From Dendrolimus kikuchii (Eukaryota > Arthropoda > Insecta > Lepidoptera > Lasiocampidae), in the NCBI GenBank assembly GCA_019925095.2, contig CM034406.1, positions 12,372,388 to 12,436,387 of the forward strand: a stretch of DNA of 64,000 nt, read 5' to 3'. A program made the position numbers and the translations under genes. Positions within the stretch are counted from its first letter, which is position 1; each line of letters starts with the position of its first letter. Of this stretch, positions 40,831 through 52,124 are shown one piece after another. Below the pieces are notes generated by a model, which ran no database searches, had not been told where the DNA came from, and worked only from the letters and a program-made list of their open reading frames with translations.

Positions 40831-42540
40831 CTGTTTATATAAATTAGTTTAAATCCAACCGATCCCACGTCGTTTATACGAAACTCATCAAGCAAAATCT
40901 GAAAACCCAATTATTCGATTTGCCAAACTAAAGTAAACAAACAAGAGTATAACAAAACGGTGGTCAACGCAAACTGACACAGTATTTGTTTGCATTGTTA
41001 GCGGTCAGGCAAACAGCAAAAATGGTCGGCGGGGTAACGAACCGGTAATCCGATTCGGAGTGGTCAGTTCTCTAAAGTTTCGATTCGCAATCAACTGTGC
41101 CAACAGATCTATTTCGTGGGCAAACATGCCGCGGGGCAACCCTACTTTTGCACACACGTATGGCGGCACGCACACATCTACGCACGCACGCTCTATGGTT
41201 ATTGTTGTTGTTAAATTCGCTACAATGCCAGGCTAAGGAACTGAGTTCATACAACATAGACAGATGTGTTAAATTGTAAGGGAGTAGGTACACACTCAAT
41301 TTTAACACGGAAGATAATAAAAAAAAACCATTTTTTCCAGACAACCTTAGGAAGAGTTATGTAGAAATTATTCATTTATTTTCTCAAACATAACTATCCT
41401 TACAGGGTTACCCATACAATAACGTGGTCATTAACAATAACAATAGTATGTTATACGTACAATATTGAGAATTCACTCATTTAATCATTAAAAATGTCAA
41501 TTTGTCCAACAAATTGACATTTTTAATTAACAGTTTTGTTTTTTTTTTTAAATTATTTACAATTTTTTTGACAAATGCGTTTCGGTATTCGTAAGTCCCG
41601 TATAATAATAATAGTACCATTTGACAGATACCGACATTAACATGAGATGTAATTTCTTCCCGAAAATGTAGGAGCATGTTTGGAATAATTTCGAACTCAA
41701 AACGGGAATGAAGCTTTACTTTGAGATACATTTGCCAACTAATCGTGAAATGCAGCTCGATGAGAAAATAAATTTCATTGATTAGATTATAAATAGTAGG
41801 TTATGTGCGCTTTGAGCGCTTTGTCGCGCTTAATTGGATCGGCAGATTGATGCGCCCGCACAACTCAGCGCGGCTCTCACAATCGGTGGTAATGAGCTTG
41901 ATTAACGTGATCGCCGAGGTTTTTAATAGTTTCTTAGAAGTAAAAACGATTTTATAGAATTTACATTATTATAGTTAATACGGTAATTGGTGATCAAAGT
42001 CAATTGAATTACGTATTTACTATCCATACTATCCATAAAAGTACTCTACTTATATATTAACACGTGAAGCAAACACATTGTACCCCTTTTTACGAAAATT
42101 GCACGGACGGAGGAGTATGAAATTTCGCACACTTATAGTTTATATAGAGAAGGAGTGCAGAATGCTAATATTGTTTAAAAATCATGCATAAAAAATGCAT
42201 TAAATTAATAAAAAAAACATTTCACATACTACCATGTTATTGTTTAAGTGAAATTAACAGTGTAGTCTTAGCGAAATCTGTGATTATAAAAGTATAGTCA
42301 TTTACATTAATTATTATGGTAGAATTTTGAATACGGGCTACCACTTGTTTAAAATAATTAATAATTATATTATATTGGATTTAACCCGAGGCTTTGCACG
42401 CGTTTTTGTCATCCCACTGGAACCGTACATTTTTCGGGATCAAACTGTTCAGCCTTTTGGCGTGATTGAGCAAAAACAATCCATCCAAACATTTGCATTT
42501 ATAACATAATAGATACCTATATATATATATTGATTGTAGT
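40831..42540. other. Unassigned, with a CpG-rich patch and a hairpin
   Basis: 41020-41210 is GC-richer (GGGCAAACATGCCGCGGGGC, TATGGCGGCACGCACAC) and holds a YY1/Pho-like ATGGCGGC. 41488-41526 is a perfect 18-bp inverted repeat with a 3-base loop. 41800-41935 is another GC-richer patch (GCGCTTTGAGCGCTTTGTCG). No exon recognised. Confidence 0.35.
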
Positions 42541-42690
42541 AAGTATGTGGAGATGATTTGAGGTGTGACATCATACGTATGTTACAATCTTAGATCATAT
42601 AAACGTCTATATCTCAATGGTTACAATACAGGAGTATGGAAAGAAAATACATATTATGCCGACTCCAAATAATAGAGAGAGTAAGTATAA
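42541..42690 (+). pseudogene. RTE-B LINE 3' fragments
   Basis: TGATTTGAGGTGTGACATCA and ACGTATGTTACAATC, then GAGTATGGAAAGAAAATACA and ATTATGCCGACTCCAAATAA match pieces of 49130-49240. Badly decayed. Confidence 0.45.
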
Positions 42691-43269
42691 CATTAGTAAT
42701 AAGTAAGATCAAATCATACATAAATGATATACCTATATCAAGATCATTTTCGGAAATTACAAACAGAATATTTGCAATTAGTTACACTATTTAATGATGT
42801 TCAAATGCCAACTGAAACCACATCTACATTATTTTATATTTATTTATAGCCGGATCTTATATGTTACGAACCTATTTATTCACTTGACTTCCCATGACAT
42901 TACTAGTATGGAGCTTACATATGTCAAATTTTAAGTAAACAGTTGATATGACATAGGAACCGTCCATCAATAAATAAACATAATTTTACACGTTTAACAC
43001 GAGTCATTTGGGCTAACGTCATCTGCCAAACACATTACTACTTCTACTGTAATTAAATGGAGAGAGGAATTTTGTCAAACCGAGCATAAAAGCAAGCCAA
43101 TAAAAATAAAGGAGGGTGAAATATAAGCGATGGGGTAGTTTTGTGACCTGAAATCGTTTTCGACAAAAAATTCGAAGTTTGTTTGATTAAAAGCTTTTAA
43201 ATTACATTACTTTATATTAAATTACATAGGTGTAATATAATATGTACTTTTGTCATCGTCACACAAATA
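42691..43269. other. Unassigned
   Basis: No feature recognised. Confidence 0.4.
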
Positions 43270-43470
43270 CACACATTGTATATCAAGCTAAGCAACTTAT
43301 CCTTGTATTATTGGTAATGACGGATTACTCAGAGATTTATCCCAGACATACAGACCGTATTAAATAACAGAAAGTAAGCCCTCGAAATTTGTTGTGCCGG
43401 AAACCGAACCCGGGACATCTGCGATCCAGTGAACTAAGTCGACAAAGAGTTATCCGTAGAGGCCGCCGTA
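43270..43470 (-). mobile_element. Possible tRNA-derived SINE, antisense
   Basis: The minus strand contains CGGGTTCGGTTTCCGGC, a B-box-like GGTTCGNNNCC, preceded by CACTGGATCGCAGATGTCCC and CCTCTACGGATAACTC. A body of ~150 bp follows on the minus strand. Unlike the 26845/58850 family. A single copy, so tentative. Confidence 0.45.
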
Positions 43471-43904
43471 AAAATATATTGTTCTAATTTATAGACTTCC
43501 GTTTCTATTTGGCCAAAATTATACCATCGTTAGGAGTGTCTATCCGCCTATGTGTCTATTTACTTATGTAGTACCTATATTACTGTATCGCAGTCATTTC
43601 TATCAGGCTCTAATGGGTCAGAATAGTGTGATTTATATGCCACTACACAAGGGTAACGTTATGTTGCGAAAAAGAATAATTTCAGGTGTAACATGTCACT
43701 GATGGTTAAAACGCAGGAAAGCGGACCTCGGGCTTCGAAGGAGATGCTCCGAACGCAACCGGGATTTAACAATAGGATGATGATGTACTTGAGGGTTGCA
43801 TCTCTTCTTGATAAATCGTAACGGTATTTTTTTTTATTTACGGTGGCGAGCTATTATTGTCTTTCAAAGTAGTAAAATTTTTGCACCACCCAAAAAATTT
43901 AACT

Positions 43905-44035
43905 TTTAAATGATGAAATTGCTTTTCTGAAAATGCGGCGTACAAAACCTCGAAATATTCTTTTGTATTTAATAATGTTTAAGAAATGTAATTACGTCGC
44001 TATTTCTTCAAATACAGTCTTTCTGTCTTTCTAGA
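43905..44035. repeat. Unclassified repeat, partner of 28185-28310
   Basis: AATGTAATTACGTCGCTATT and TCTTCAAATACAGTCTTTC are the reverse complement of 28200-28235. Ends in a CTTTCT-type tract. Confidence 0.5.
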
Positions 44036-44107
44036 AGTGGGAACTGAAAAAAGCGAAGCGAAAAAAAATGAGTAAGATCCGTTAAGTAGTTCTTTAGGCT
44101 AGTGGGT

Positions 44108-44400
44108 CTTTTATTGCTGGAACACAGCCGATAGGTTGACGGGTACCACCACATGATGGAAATTGGTTACCGTCGCTTATGGACATCTTCAAGCCTCGTG
44201 TGAATAGGTATTATCTAAGTAAGCGTGCTCCATCTTCGACCACATGAACGTTCAACATTAGGAGCGACCGTGGTTATCATAAAAAAAATTGTTACACCAA
44301 AATTCTACAAGTCTCCTGCTTGCCTCGTATGGGGGAATGAAACCTGGCCACTAATGTCTCAACACAGCAGCAGGTTATTATAACGGCATACTGTGGACTA
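44108..44400 (-). mobile_element. Family S retroposon, old copy
   Basis: TTGGTTACCGTCGCTTATGG, ATGAAACCTGGCCACTAATG and CGGCATACTGTGGACTAGGA align with the consensus, with a ~90-bp insertion of other sequence (44200-44320). Confidence 0.55.
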
Positions 44401-44609
44401 GGAGTATTTTCAGTTCAATGTTTTTTTAGAGTTTAGTATTCAAATTAAAAAAACCATGGACAATTTTCGCGTCTCCGAAATCCTTCAATGTGCGTAGTCG
44501 ATAGACTATTACGCACTTGACAGATTTATGTATTTAATACGATATCAATAAACTATAGCAATCCCAAGATCCCCTAATGCAGGGGTAAGAAAGACATTTC
44601 ATAGTATCT

Positions 44610-44775
44610 CCTGCTACGTCATTATGGCGGCAAGCGGAAGTGGCGTCAGGCGCCGAAACGCGTGCATTACAAATCACTACTTTACAACTTCCGGTAGACT
44701 CAGTGTGTTGCCAGCAAGCACGCGGGGTGGACGTGCAAAAAAACTCCGGACGGCGCGTGACGTCTAATAATTTTT
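44610..44775. promoter_or_regulatory. CpG-rich island with YY1-like, Ets-like and CRE-like motifs
   Basis: Sharp GC-rich block: TACGTCA (44615), ATGGCGGC (44624-44631), GCGGAAGT (44634-44641), GCGTCAGGCGCC, ACTTCCGGT (44697-44705), CGCGGGG, and TGACGTC (44768-44774). The combination of YY1/Pho-type, Ets-type and CRE-type sites resembles TATA-less, possibly bidirectional promoters. No coding exon is visible on either side, so this is a candidate only. Confidence 0.4.
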
Positions 44776-45479
44776 TGTCACGCTTGGATGACAACTGGTA
44801 ATGGCTGTGTGATGGTATTATGGAATATAATTTGTATCACTAGGGGAGAGTACACACGATTTTTACTTGTAGCTTCAGTGGTTTTTATTCTTAATAGTCG
44901 GAGGGTAATTTTCGAGAGTTTTGCGAACATGTCTTTTGTTAAAACTATATTAATATCGAGGGTTGAAAGGCTATTTGTTTTAAGCGATATTTTGTGTGAG
45001 ACTTAATACTATGGGTTTTTATATCGTAATGTCTCAACCTAAAGAAATATAAAGAACTTGATGTCTAGTTTCAATCTATATATGTCCTTTTTTTTTAAGT
45101 ACGGTACATAGTTCGTTGGTGATGTGTTTTTCTGGGTCATTTGTAGCTTCAAACTTTTCTCCCGACAATTTTAAAAAATGTCGTTTAAAACATATAGCCT
45201 TTCACCCATCGATATAAAACTATATAGTTGTAATATAATAACGATGAAATTATTTTGTATTTTGGGCTAGGTGTATGTTTTTTAAAGCTATTCTCCTGTA
45301 TACAAAATAAAGTACTGTGCTCTCTTTGGAGTGGTAATAAAGATACGCGAGGGCTATATGTACATTTCTGAAAACTTATTTACAGAAAGAACTAAAAACT
45401 TAGTTACTACTTAATCCTTCAGATAATCCAGTTTTACAATTTAACAAACTGGAAGACTGGATTTTGTAAAGGCTGACAT
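44776..45479. other. Unassigned
   Basis: If the island at 44610 is a promoter, 44788-45006 (72 open codons) lies where a first exon might be, but there is no domain and no strong splice site. Confidence 0.3.
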
Positions 45480-45600
45480 GAAGATTTGTGTTGTGACTAG
45501 GGAATTATGGCAGAATGGAGGAGTGTCGAAGAAAGACATATTATGTCAATTCCACAAGACTGAGAAGAAGTAAAAGGAAGAAATAAAGAGAGAGAAAGAG
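45480..45600 (+). pseudogene. RTE-B LINE 3' fragment
   Basis: GTCGAAGAAAGACATATTAT and GTCAATTCCACAAGACTGAG match the end of the copy at 49170-49240. About 60-100 bp remains, followed by an AGAG-rich stretch. Confidence 0.5.
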
Positions 45601-46310
45601 ATATATTGTTTCGTGGGGTTTTTAATTTGTAAGAAAAGAGTTTCTCACAATTAACACTGGTTTCGCAAACAAAACGACAACAAGCGATGACACAATAAAC
45701 AACATAAATTTTATTGGTGACTAGAGGATCATAAAAAACCACTCCATAAATATCCTAAATCTAATTCGTCCACAAACAAGCTGAGTGCAATAAAACTTTG
45801 AACGTATTAAATAAAAATTCCCTTGTTACCATTAATGACCAAATATCCTTGACCTATCTTATTTATATACTACACCCGGCTTTCACCCAGATTTTGGATA
45901 ATAAAGAAGGATGAGGTAGGTCTTTTATAAATGGTTTTTAACCCCTAGATAAGTAGACACGTGTCTTGAGCACCCTTTGAGTAAAATTGAATACAATATT
46001 ATATTTGTATCATTTATAATAATTTATTTTCGTGTTTCCTCTGTGGGTATAATTTTGTAGGAAATTGTAAGCAGCTTAAAATATTATTTGCTTACCAGAA
46101 AACATAGAACATTGTCTTAACAAATCTTATTAAGCGGCGGGAACATTTTAGAGTATCGTAGTCATTTTGGCATAGAGTCTGTCCATGTGTCAAATCGTGT
46201 ATTTCACAGTAATTTTTCTCCAAAAATACTTGGTCTATATATAACCAAAATTTAAATAAATTTTGGCGATAGGGATTATTCAATAGTCATTTTGGTTGAA
46301 AATCACAGAA
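45601..46310. other. Unassigned
   Basis: No feature recognised apart from vague Helitron-like phrases near 45880 (ACACCCGGCTTTCACCC). Confidence 0.35.
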
Positions 46311-46440
46311 CTGAAAGGACACGAGGTATTCGATGACATTGAATGATTCAAGTTTATGCTTATATTCATCAGTTTGGTTGATTCATCAAAGACCAAATTG
46401 AAAGACAGAAATGAACCGTCTAGCATCGGCTTAAAATACT
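46311..46440. repeat. Unclassified repeat, also at 61360-61470
   Basis: AAAGGACACGAGGTATTC, AATGATTCAAGTTTATG and TTTGGTTGATTCATCAAA recur in the same order at 61372-61440. Likely an old non-autonomous element. Confidence 0.5.
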
Positions 46441-46926
46441 TGATTCACTGAGAATAGAGAATGAATTGTACAGGAATATCTATCGGAATTGAACAATCAT
46501 TGCTCTTTACAAACCTAAAAATAAATATAAAACAAAAATTTACTTCTAAAATGTATTTATTGTAGGGCTGATGAGGTAGTTGAGACTAAATCGGTTTGAT
46601 GTAGGTATTTTGGCAAATTTTGGAAGAGCCAGCCTTAAAAAAGGATAGTTTCTTAGCCAGTTCATTATTTAAATTATAATATGTAAGTTATTGTATTGTT
46701 AGGAGATAATGGGCTGACATGCCTATATAGTAAAAGTCCCAAATAAATAAGAGGAAAAAACTTATTGTAGGTATTCCAAAGGTATGTAATTACATCAAGC
46801 TACGTTGCTTAAACATTTTCACTTAAAAATGTTATTAAAAGATAATAAAAATTCAGACATACATCAAAGGATCTTACAAGAATGCAGTATGGAATATTTT
46901 ATAAAAAAAAATCCAATCACATAAAT

Positions 46927-46960
46927 GGGGTAGCTTAGGGGAGGGGAGGGGAGGGGAGGG
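46927..46960 (+). repeat. G-tract array, potential G-quadruplex
   Basis: GGGG, then from 46938 GGGGAGGGGAGGGGAGGGGA followed by GGG. Four or more runs with single-A loops meet the standard G-quadruplex rule. Very unusual for this AT-rich window. Confidence 0.8.
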
Positions 46961-47095
46961 TCTCTGAGGGAAGAGACATCACGCGAACACTGCACATATT
47001 TCATTGGTACCATCCTTCACTAAACTAATGTAAGTGAAAATAAGCTGTGATTGTTTTGTACCGTCAGCATAAATATAATATCTATTTAACAAAAT
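46961..47095. other. Unassigned
   Basis: No feature recognised. Confidence 0.3.
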
Positions 47096-47612
47096 ATTAG
47101 ATAGATAGATAGATGACAGTTTATTGCTCACCGAAATAAACAAATACAAAATCAAAATGCATAATTACAATACTTTTGGAAAAATAACAGGCGGCCTTAT
47201 CGCTAAAAGCGATCTCTTCCAGGCAATCTAGTTTAAAAGAAATTTTTAACTAATCTGGCGCTGTAGGTGGAGCAGAAAACAGATAGGACTGTATAATTTC
47301 AATATACATACTTACACTAATTTATAAATTTAATACACATATAAACATAATAGTAATATATATATATATATACGATATATGTACATACAAAAAAATCTAA
47401 ATTAATATATTTGTTAACATTATATGTGACAAGCATTGTATATTAACATATATTACAATAGATAAATAAGTAAATGTTTGATATATTAGACATATTTATT
47501 TAAAGACAGATAGTACTTTCTAAGGGAGTTCCGAAATGTAGGTAATGTTTTGGCCTGACTGACAGTAAGAGGCAACGCATTCCAGAGTTTGACAGCCTCC
47601 ACTGAAAAGAGT
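47096..47612 (-). pseudogene. CR1-like LINE (family C): C-terminus plus 3' end, antisense
   Basis: Minus strand from 47612: LFSVEAVKLWNALPLTVSQA then KTLPTFRNSLRKYYL, stop, then a UTR with CTCCACCTACAGCGCCAGAT, GATTGCCTGGAAGAGATCGC, TTTTAGCGATAAGG, AATAAACTGTC and ATCT repeats at 47096-47112. The hairpin is intact. 5'-truncated within the last ~35 codons. Confidence 0.85.
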
Positions 47613-48253
47613 TATCATAAAAGGAGGTATTAGATATATACAAAAACTATAGAATATCATGAATATACTGAAAGACTTAGATTAAACCATGTTATAATAA
47701 CGTAACTGTTATACTATTGTAATCCAGTGTAGATTGTAATATTATAAAAGTGACGTAATCACAAGACTACGTCCCGATCACATGATAAATGAAAAACCTT
47801 AAATTAAAATCTGTTATAAAGTTTTTAACATTCATGAATAAAAAGTAGTATTAGCTCATTGTCTGTTTGCCATTACTTTGATGTCGAGTATTTTAGACCT
47901 AAAGTACATATGTATATTATTACAGTTACCACATGAAGGAAAGTATTATGATAATGAAAGAATGTGCATGATACATTGAGTATTACCAATATATGAAACT
48001 CATCAATTTACTCTGACAAGTATGGCGATTATGCTATCCATTCTCCTGAAATTGTTTCCCCTTACCGAATAAGTTAATTACAGTCAATTTCTTTACATGC
48101 TACCTAAATTACGACATAAAAAATTTACTTCATCAAAATTATTATTAGACGTTTCCAACAACAAGTAACCACGGTTTATCAAACGAGTTGACAGATCTCA
48201 TTAAAACCGATAAGCTTTGGGGCCCGAGTTGATTTCTTATTTTTGTAATAAAT
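47613..48253. other. Unassigned AT-rich DNA
   Basis: No feature recognised. Confidence 0.4.
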
Positions 48254-48520
48254 ATTTTTTAAATATTTTCCTAAGTTTTCGCGATTACTAAACACACTAA
48301 AATTGAAACTACGTTTTAACGGTTTTTAGCGCAGTAATTTATTTAGTTTTTATTATTCCGTTGTTTCTGCCATTTTTCAGTAGCCGTGATCACGGAAGAC
48401 AACAATTTTAACAATAATCACTGACACTTAGCATCTTTGCCTTCCGTGATCACGGTTACTGAATAGTGGCTGAAACGACGAAAATATCGCGCTTAAAACC
48501 GTTAAAATGTAGTTTTATTA
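48254..48520. mobile_element. Palindromic MITE-like element with CCGTGATCACGG cores
   Basis: The left arm (TTTTCCTAAGTTTTCGCG, AACTACGTTTTAACGG, CAGTAGCCGTGATCACGG) is answered by a right arm in reverse complement (CCGTGATCACGGTTACTGAA, AAAACCGTTAAAATGTAGTT). The whole could fold into one hairpin. Each arm carries its own perfect 12-bp palindrome CCGTGATCACGG. Partial relatives at 29180-29300 and 16353-16400. No coding capacity. Confidence 0.7.
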
Positions 48521-48656
48521 TGAATATTTTTTTGCCGACGGTGCAATAATGGTCCGGTCACGGTGCGTGCTCGCCAAACAATTCAGCCACCCCTGTCCAC
48601 GACGATACACTAGACCACATCCTCATAGTCTACAACACAAACTCAACACATCACAT

Positions 48657-48890
48657 ATATAGGTACCAGCTGTGCCCGCCACTTCGTTTGCGTGGGACTT
48701 GCACTTTACATTCATGTCTTCTGAAACGTGCAATATATCGAAATTATATAATAATATATATATACCATAAGAATATAAAATATAATTGTGGTCGTGGGTT
48801 TTAAAAGCTTTATCGAATACCGTTGAGCCGTTTACAAGACTTCGAGAAAAACTTTCAAGACAGACTGACAGATAAAAATTCTTCGGTAAT
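48657..48890 (-). mobile_element. Helitron-like fragment
   Basis: Plus strand CCAGCTGTGCCCGCCACTTC is the antisense of the usual 3' end, with AGCTG retained. The interior includes CCGTTGAGCCGTTTACAAGA and GACAGACTGACAGATAAAAA. The terminal CTAG is changed. Confidence 0.55.
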
Positions 48891-48949
48891 TTATGATCAG
48901 ATATCCTATAAATAGCAGTTATCTTCCAAAGTTTCAATGGATAAAGTGA

Positions 48950-49242
48950 GAAATGAGTACATTAGGGGATTTTTGAAAGTTGCACCCGTGGCTGAAAAAC
49001 GGAGAGGAAGAAGATTACGGTATGGGGCATGTAATGAAGAGGGATGAAAGTCACGTGACAAAAAGAATGTTAAACTTTAAGTTTGATGGGTACACGTAGA
49101 GGTAGGCCAAAAAAGAGATGCATGGATAGTGTGAAGAATAATATGATAATTTGTGGTGGACAGAGGACGTATGTCAGAATAGACGAGTATGGAAGAAAAA
49201 GACATATTATGTCAACTCCAAATAATTGGGACATGGTGCAAG
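48950..49242 (+). pseudogene. RTE-B LINE C-terminus and 3' end
   Basis: With one stop: HVMKRDESHVTKRMLNFK, then RGRPKKRCMDSVKNNMI, then GRKRHIMSTPNNWDMVQERE. The GRPKKRxMDxVKxxM block identifies the RTE-type reverse-transcriptase end. Best copy of this family here. Confidence 0.7.
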
Positions 49243-49499
49243 AAAGAGAGTAGTTGTCTTTCAAATTTTGGAATCACTTGGACCGATTTTGGTGATTTTG
49301 TTTTTATGTGTTTGAGTGGGTTCCCGGATGGTTTAGATTCGAAATTAGAACCGGTAGGTGGTGCTGCGATCGAGTTCTAGAATTCTCCTAATCACCTGGA
49401 CCGATTTTGGTGATTTTGTTTTTGTGTCATGAAACAGTCTTTTAGAAATTCAGAAAATATGACGGTACGAAGTTCGCCGGGTCAGCTAGATTATTATAT
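49243..49499 (+). mobile_element. Helitron-like Hel-2 relative, with internal duplication
   Basis: GGACCGATTTTGGTGATTTT occurs twice (near 49280 and 49398). GTGGGTTCCCGGATGGTTTA and ACCGGTAGGTGGTGCTGCGA follow the family order. Ends CGCCGGGTCAGCTAG at 49499. Confidence 0.7.
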
Positions 49500-50215
49500 A
49501 AAACCACAGACTTGTACTTTAACTAAATTTTCTTCTGTAATTTATGATTAGACATCCTATAAATAGCAATGTTCTTTTAAATTTTGGAATTTATTATTTA
49601 AAATCACAGACACGAAAATTAATTGTTATTTTTTTATAAGTATAGATTCTAATTTACATCTTAGTTCTACAGAAATACTAGTATCTTCAATTTCTTGTCC
49701 ATATTGTAAAAATAACATAAGACATGACAGTAAAATCAACTGATATATTTTTTACTCCCTACCATCTTTACCATCGGATACAATCATATTAACGTTAATA
49801 ATTCCTTTTTATTTTCTGATATTAACTAGGACAACAGCTACCTACAAAATCCTTCGACAGCCAAAGCTCATTACTTAGAAACCCATTCAGTACCTCTATC
49901 AACGAGATTACCCAAAAAAGTGGTTCCAATCAAGTGGGCGAGCAGGCGACCAGCCACCCACGGCGTGGGCCATAGAGCATAATATCTATATTTACTTCTA
50001 AACGGCATAACGCGGTGATTATACGTCATTTTGCCGCGTCCCAGGTATTATTTATATATTTAAAACGCGTACGCAACTCGATAATAAGATGGGATTAGAG
50101 TCACGAATGGGATGTCTGGTTAATGACGACAAATGACGTGGAGAAGCTTTGATCAATTTGTTTTGTAAAACTTGTTGTAACATAAGAGTTATATTTTATT
50201 AAAGGTCCCAGTAGA
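49500..50215. other. Unassigned
   Basis: 49925-50060 is GC-richer (GGCGAGCAGGCGACCAGCCA, GGCATAACGCGGTGATTATA) without a recognised function. A conserved non-coding element is possible. Confidence 0.35.
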
Positions 50216-50400
50216 TGTTATCCTGCCCTGAAAAAATAAAATTCTAGGATCCGATCCCAGCACCACCTACCGGTTCCAATTGTGAAACTAAATAATCCGC
50301 GGAACCACTCAAACACACAAAAAAAAAATTCAATCAAAATCGGTAAGTCGTTTTCAATTTATACGCGTACATACATTTCTAGGATCAATTTTTATTTATA
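50216..50400 (-). mobile_element. Helitron-like Hel-2 relative
   Basis: Antisense: TTATCCTGCCCTGAAAAAAT, CAGCACCACCTACCGGTTCC and CAATCAAAATCGGTAAGTCG, to TTTATTTATATAGA, close to the expected 5' end in reverse. The 3' terminus is lost. Confidence 0.6.
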
Positions 50401-51433
50401 TAGATTTTTCGTCTGTATGTTAAATTTATGTTTATGCATTTACAATAAATAAATACAATTACATTTTCTACTCAATCTCTATTTCGACATTCGTATTTCA
50501 CGACAACACGACAATATACATACATATTTTTATTTTTACTAGAAATAAAAAAACATTTTTTAACTTTTTTGTATAGTTTTTACTTCTGATCTTTTTAATT
50601 TAATTAACGATATTAATAAGAAGAATTTAAACGATTCACACCGTTGTGATAAATAAATAGATATCCATTGGTAAAAAGGCATGTAATAAGGAGTTGAATC
50701 GTACATTCACGCTATGTTTATTTATTTTGCGTCGTATACATTTTGTAGAATGTGCTTTTCAATCTGATCCCACCGTCTCCCTTCTATCCTCATACATATT
50801 ACCTACATCTATCAAGCACTTTGCGTCCATCTTCATTATACATATCGAAAATATTGGAACTCATTATAAGTTATTTTTTCTCAATACCTAGAGAACCTGA
50901 GTATCTTCAAGTCGCTTGTAAACAAGTATCTTCTAAGTAAGTGTCCTAGACCATATCTCCGAGCAACATCAGACAAAATCATGATCAAACGCAAATATAT
51001 AACTATTTATTTTAATTCTACTTAATTATAAATAGATCGCCACTCAACGCATTCTTGTGTTCTTATAGCTCAGGTGATAATGTTGTGATGGCTAGCAGCC
51101 GCCGCCGGAGGGCGAGCTTGTCTACAGTTTATTACCCGTCTGATTTATACGTTAAACTCCAATGGTGATAATTTTTGAGCCCACTTTTCAAAACTCATCA
51201 TCAAAGAAACAAGATACATTAACAAGGTATCGTAATTGTAGAATTGTAAATTCATTTTGAGACCTTCAATTTGTCACTAATTTGGTCTAAGACAATAATG
51301 TTTTTAATAATTAACCATCAAAAAGCGGGAGCAGGAAACTTGTGGTGTCATCTAGGTAAGTAGGAATTAAGTTTTTAATTAGGCAACTGTTTGTAATTCG
51401 TAGCATTCTAGTTTAATGATATTACTATATTTA
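50401..51433. other. Unassigned
   Basis: Mostly AT-rich. 51080-51150 is GC-rich (GCAGCCGCCGCCGGAGGGCG) and isolated. No exon recognised. Confidence 0.35.
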
Positions 51434-51798
51434 TTAGGGTGGCGCAAAAAAAACCGACTACTTTTTATTTGAGTCTCGAGTGAAAAAATGTTAGTTTTGG
51501 ATGTTTTAAGAACTATCTCCAAAGGACAACTCAAAAAAAATTAAGAGTTCGCTGCAAATTTTTTAAGATTTCATAAATCGCCAAAAACTGAATTTCTTTA
51601 TTCAATTTTTTTCTCGTATATAAATAATTTTATAGACCAAAAAATAATAAGTTACTGAAAGTTTCAGTTCAAAATTTGAATTTTAGAAGGTCGCTCATAT
51701 TTTTTTTAATGTACTAGTGCATTACTTTAGATTTTTTCGAGCGAACATTTTTTCACTCGAGACTCAAAAAAATAGTATTTTTTTTTGCGCCACCCTAA
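51434..51798. mobile_element. MITE with ~58-bp terminal inverted repeats and TA target duplication (Tc1/mariner type)
   Basis: 365 bp bounded by TTAGGGTGGCGCAAAAAAAA and TTTTTTTTGCGCCACCCTAA, flanked by TA on each side (51432-51433, 51799-51800). Inward the arms continue with GAGTCTCGAGTGAAAAAATG and its complement. No ORF. TA duplications fit the Tc1/mariner superfamily; the autonomous partner is not in the window. Confidence 0.85.
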
Positions 51799-52124
51799 TA
51801 TTTATAAATCACTAGATAAGTTTCCTATATTATAATTACACTAATTTTACTTAAGCTGTGGAAGCAATAATTAATAAGCTAGATATTTTATTCGAAGGAG
51901 ACTGTGATGTTTTATAAAAACAAAAGAAAAGATGGTAAAAAGTGTCTCAAATAAATTAGTCTGTAAATTACCTTATTCACATTGATTATTTCTAAAATTA
52001 CGAATTGGCGCAAATAATTTATTAATAAAAAATATTTTAGTAAATAACTCGATAAGAACAAACTAAAGTAACTTTAAATTACAATTAAATAGGTATAAAA
52101 ATAAACTAAGTTATAAATAGGCTA
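51799..52124. other. Unassigned AT-rich DNA
   Basis: No feature recognised. Confidence 0.4.
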
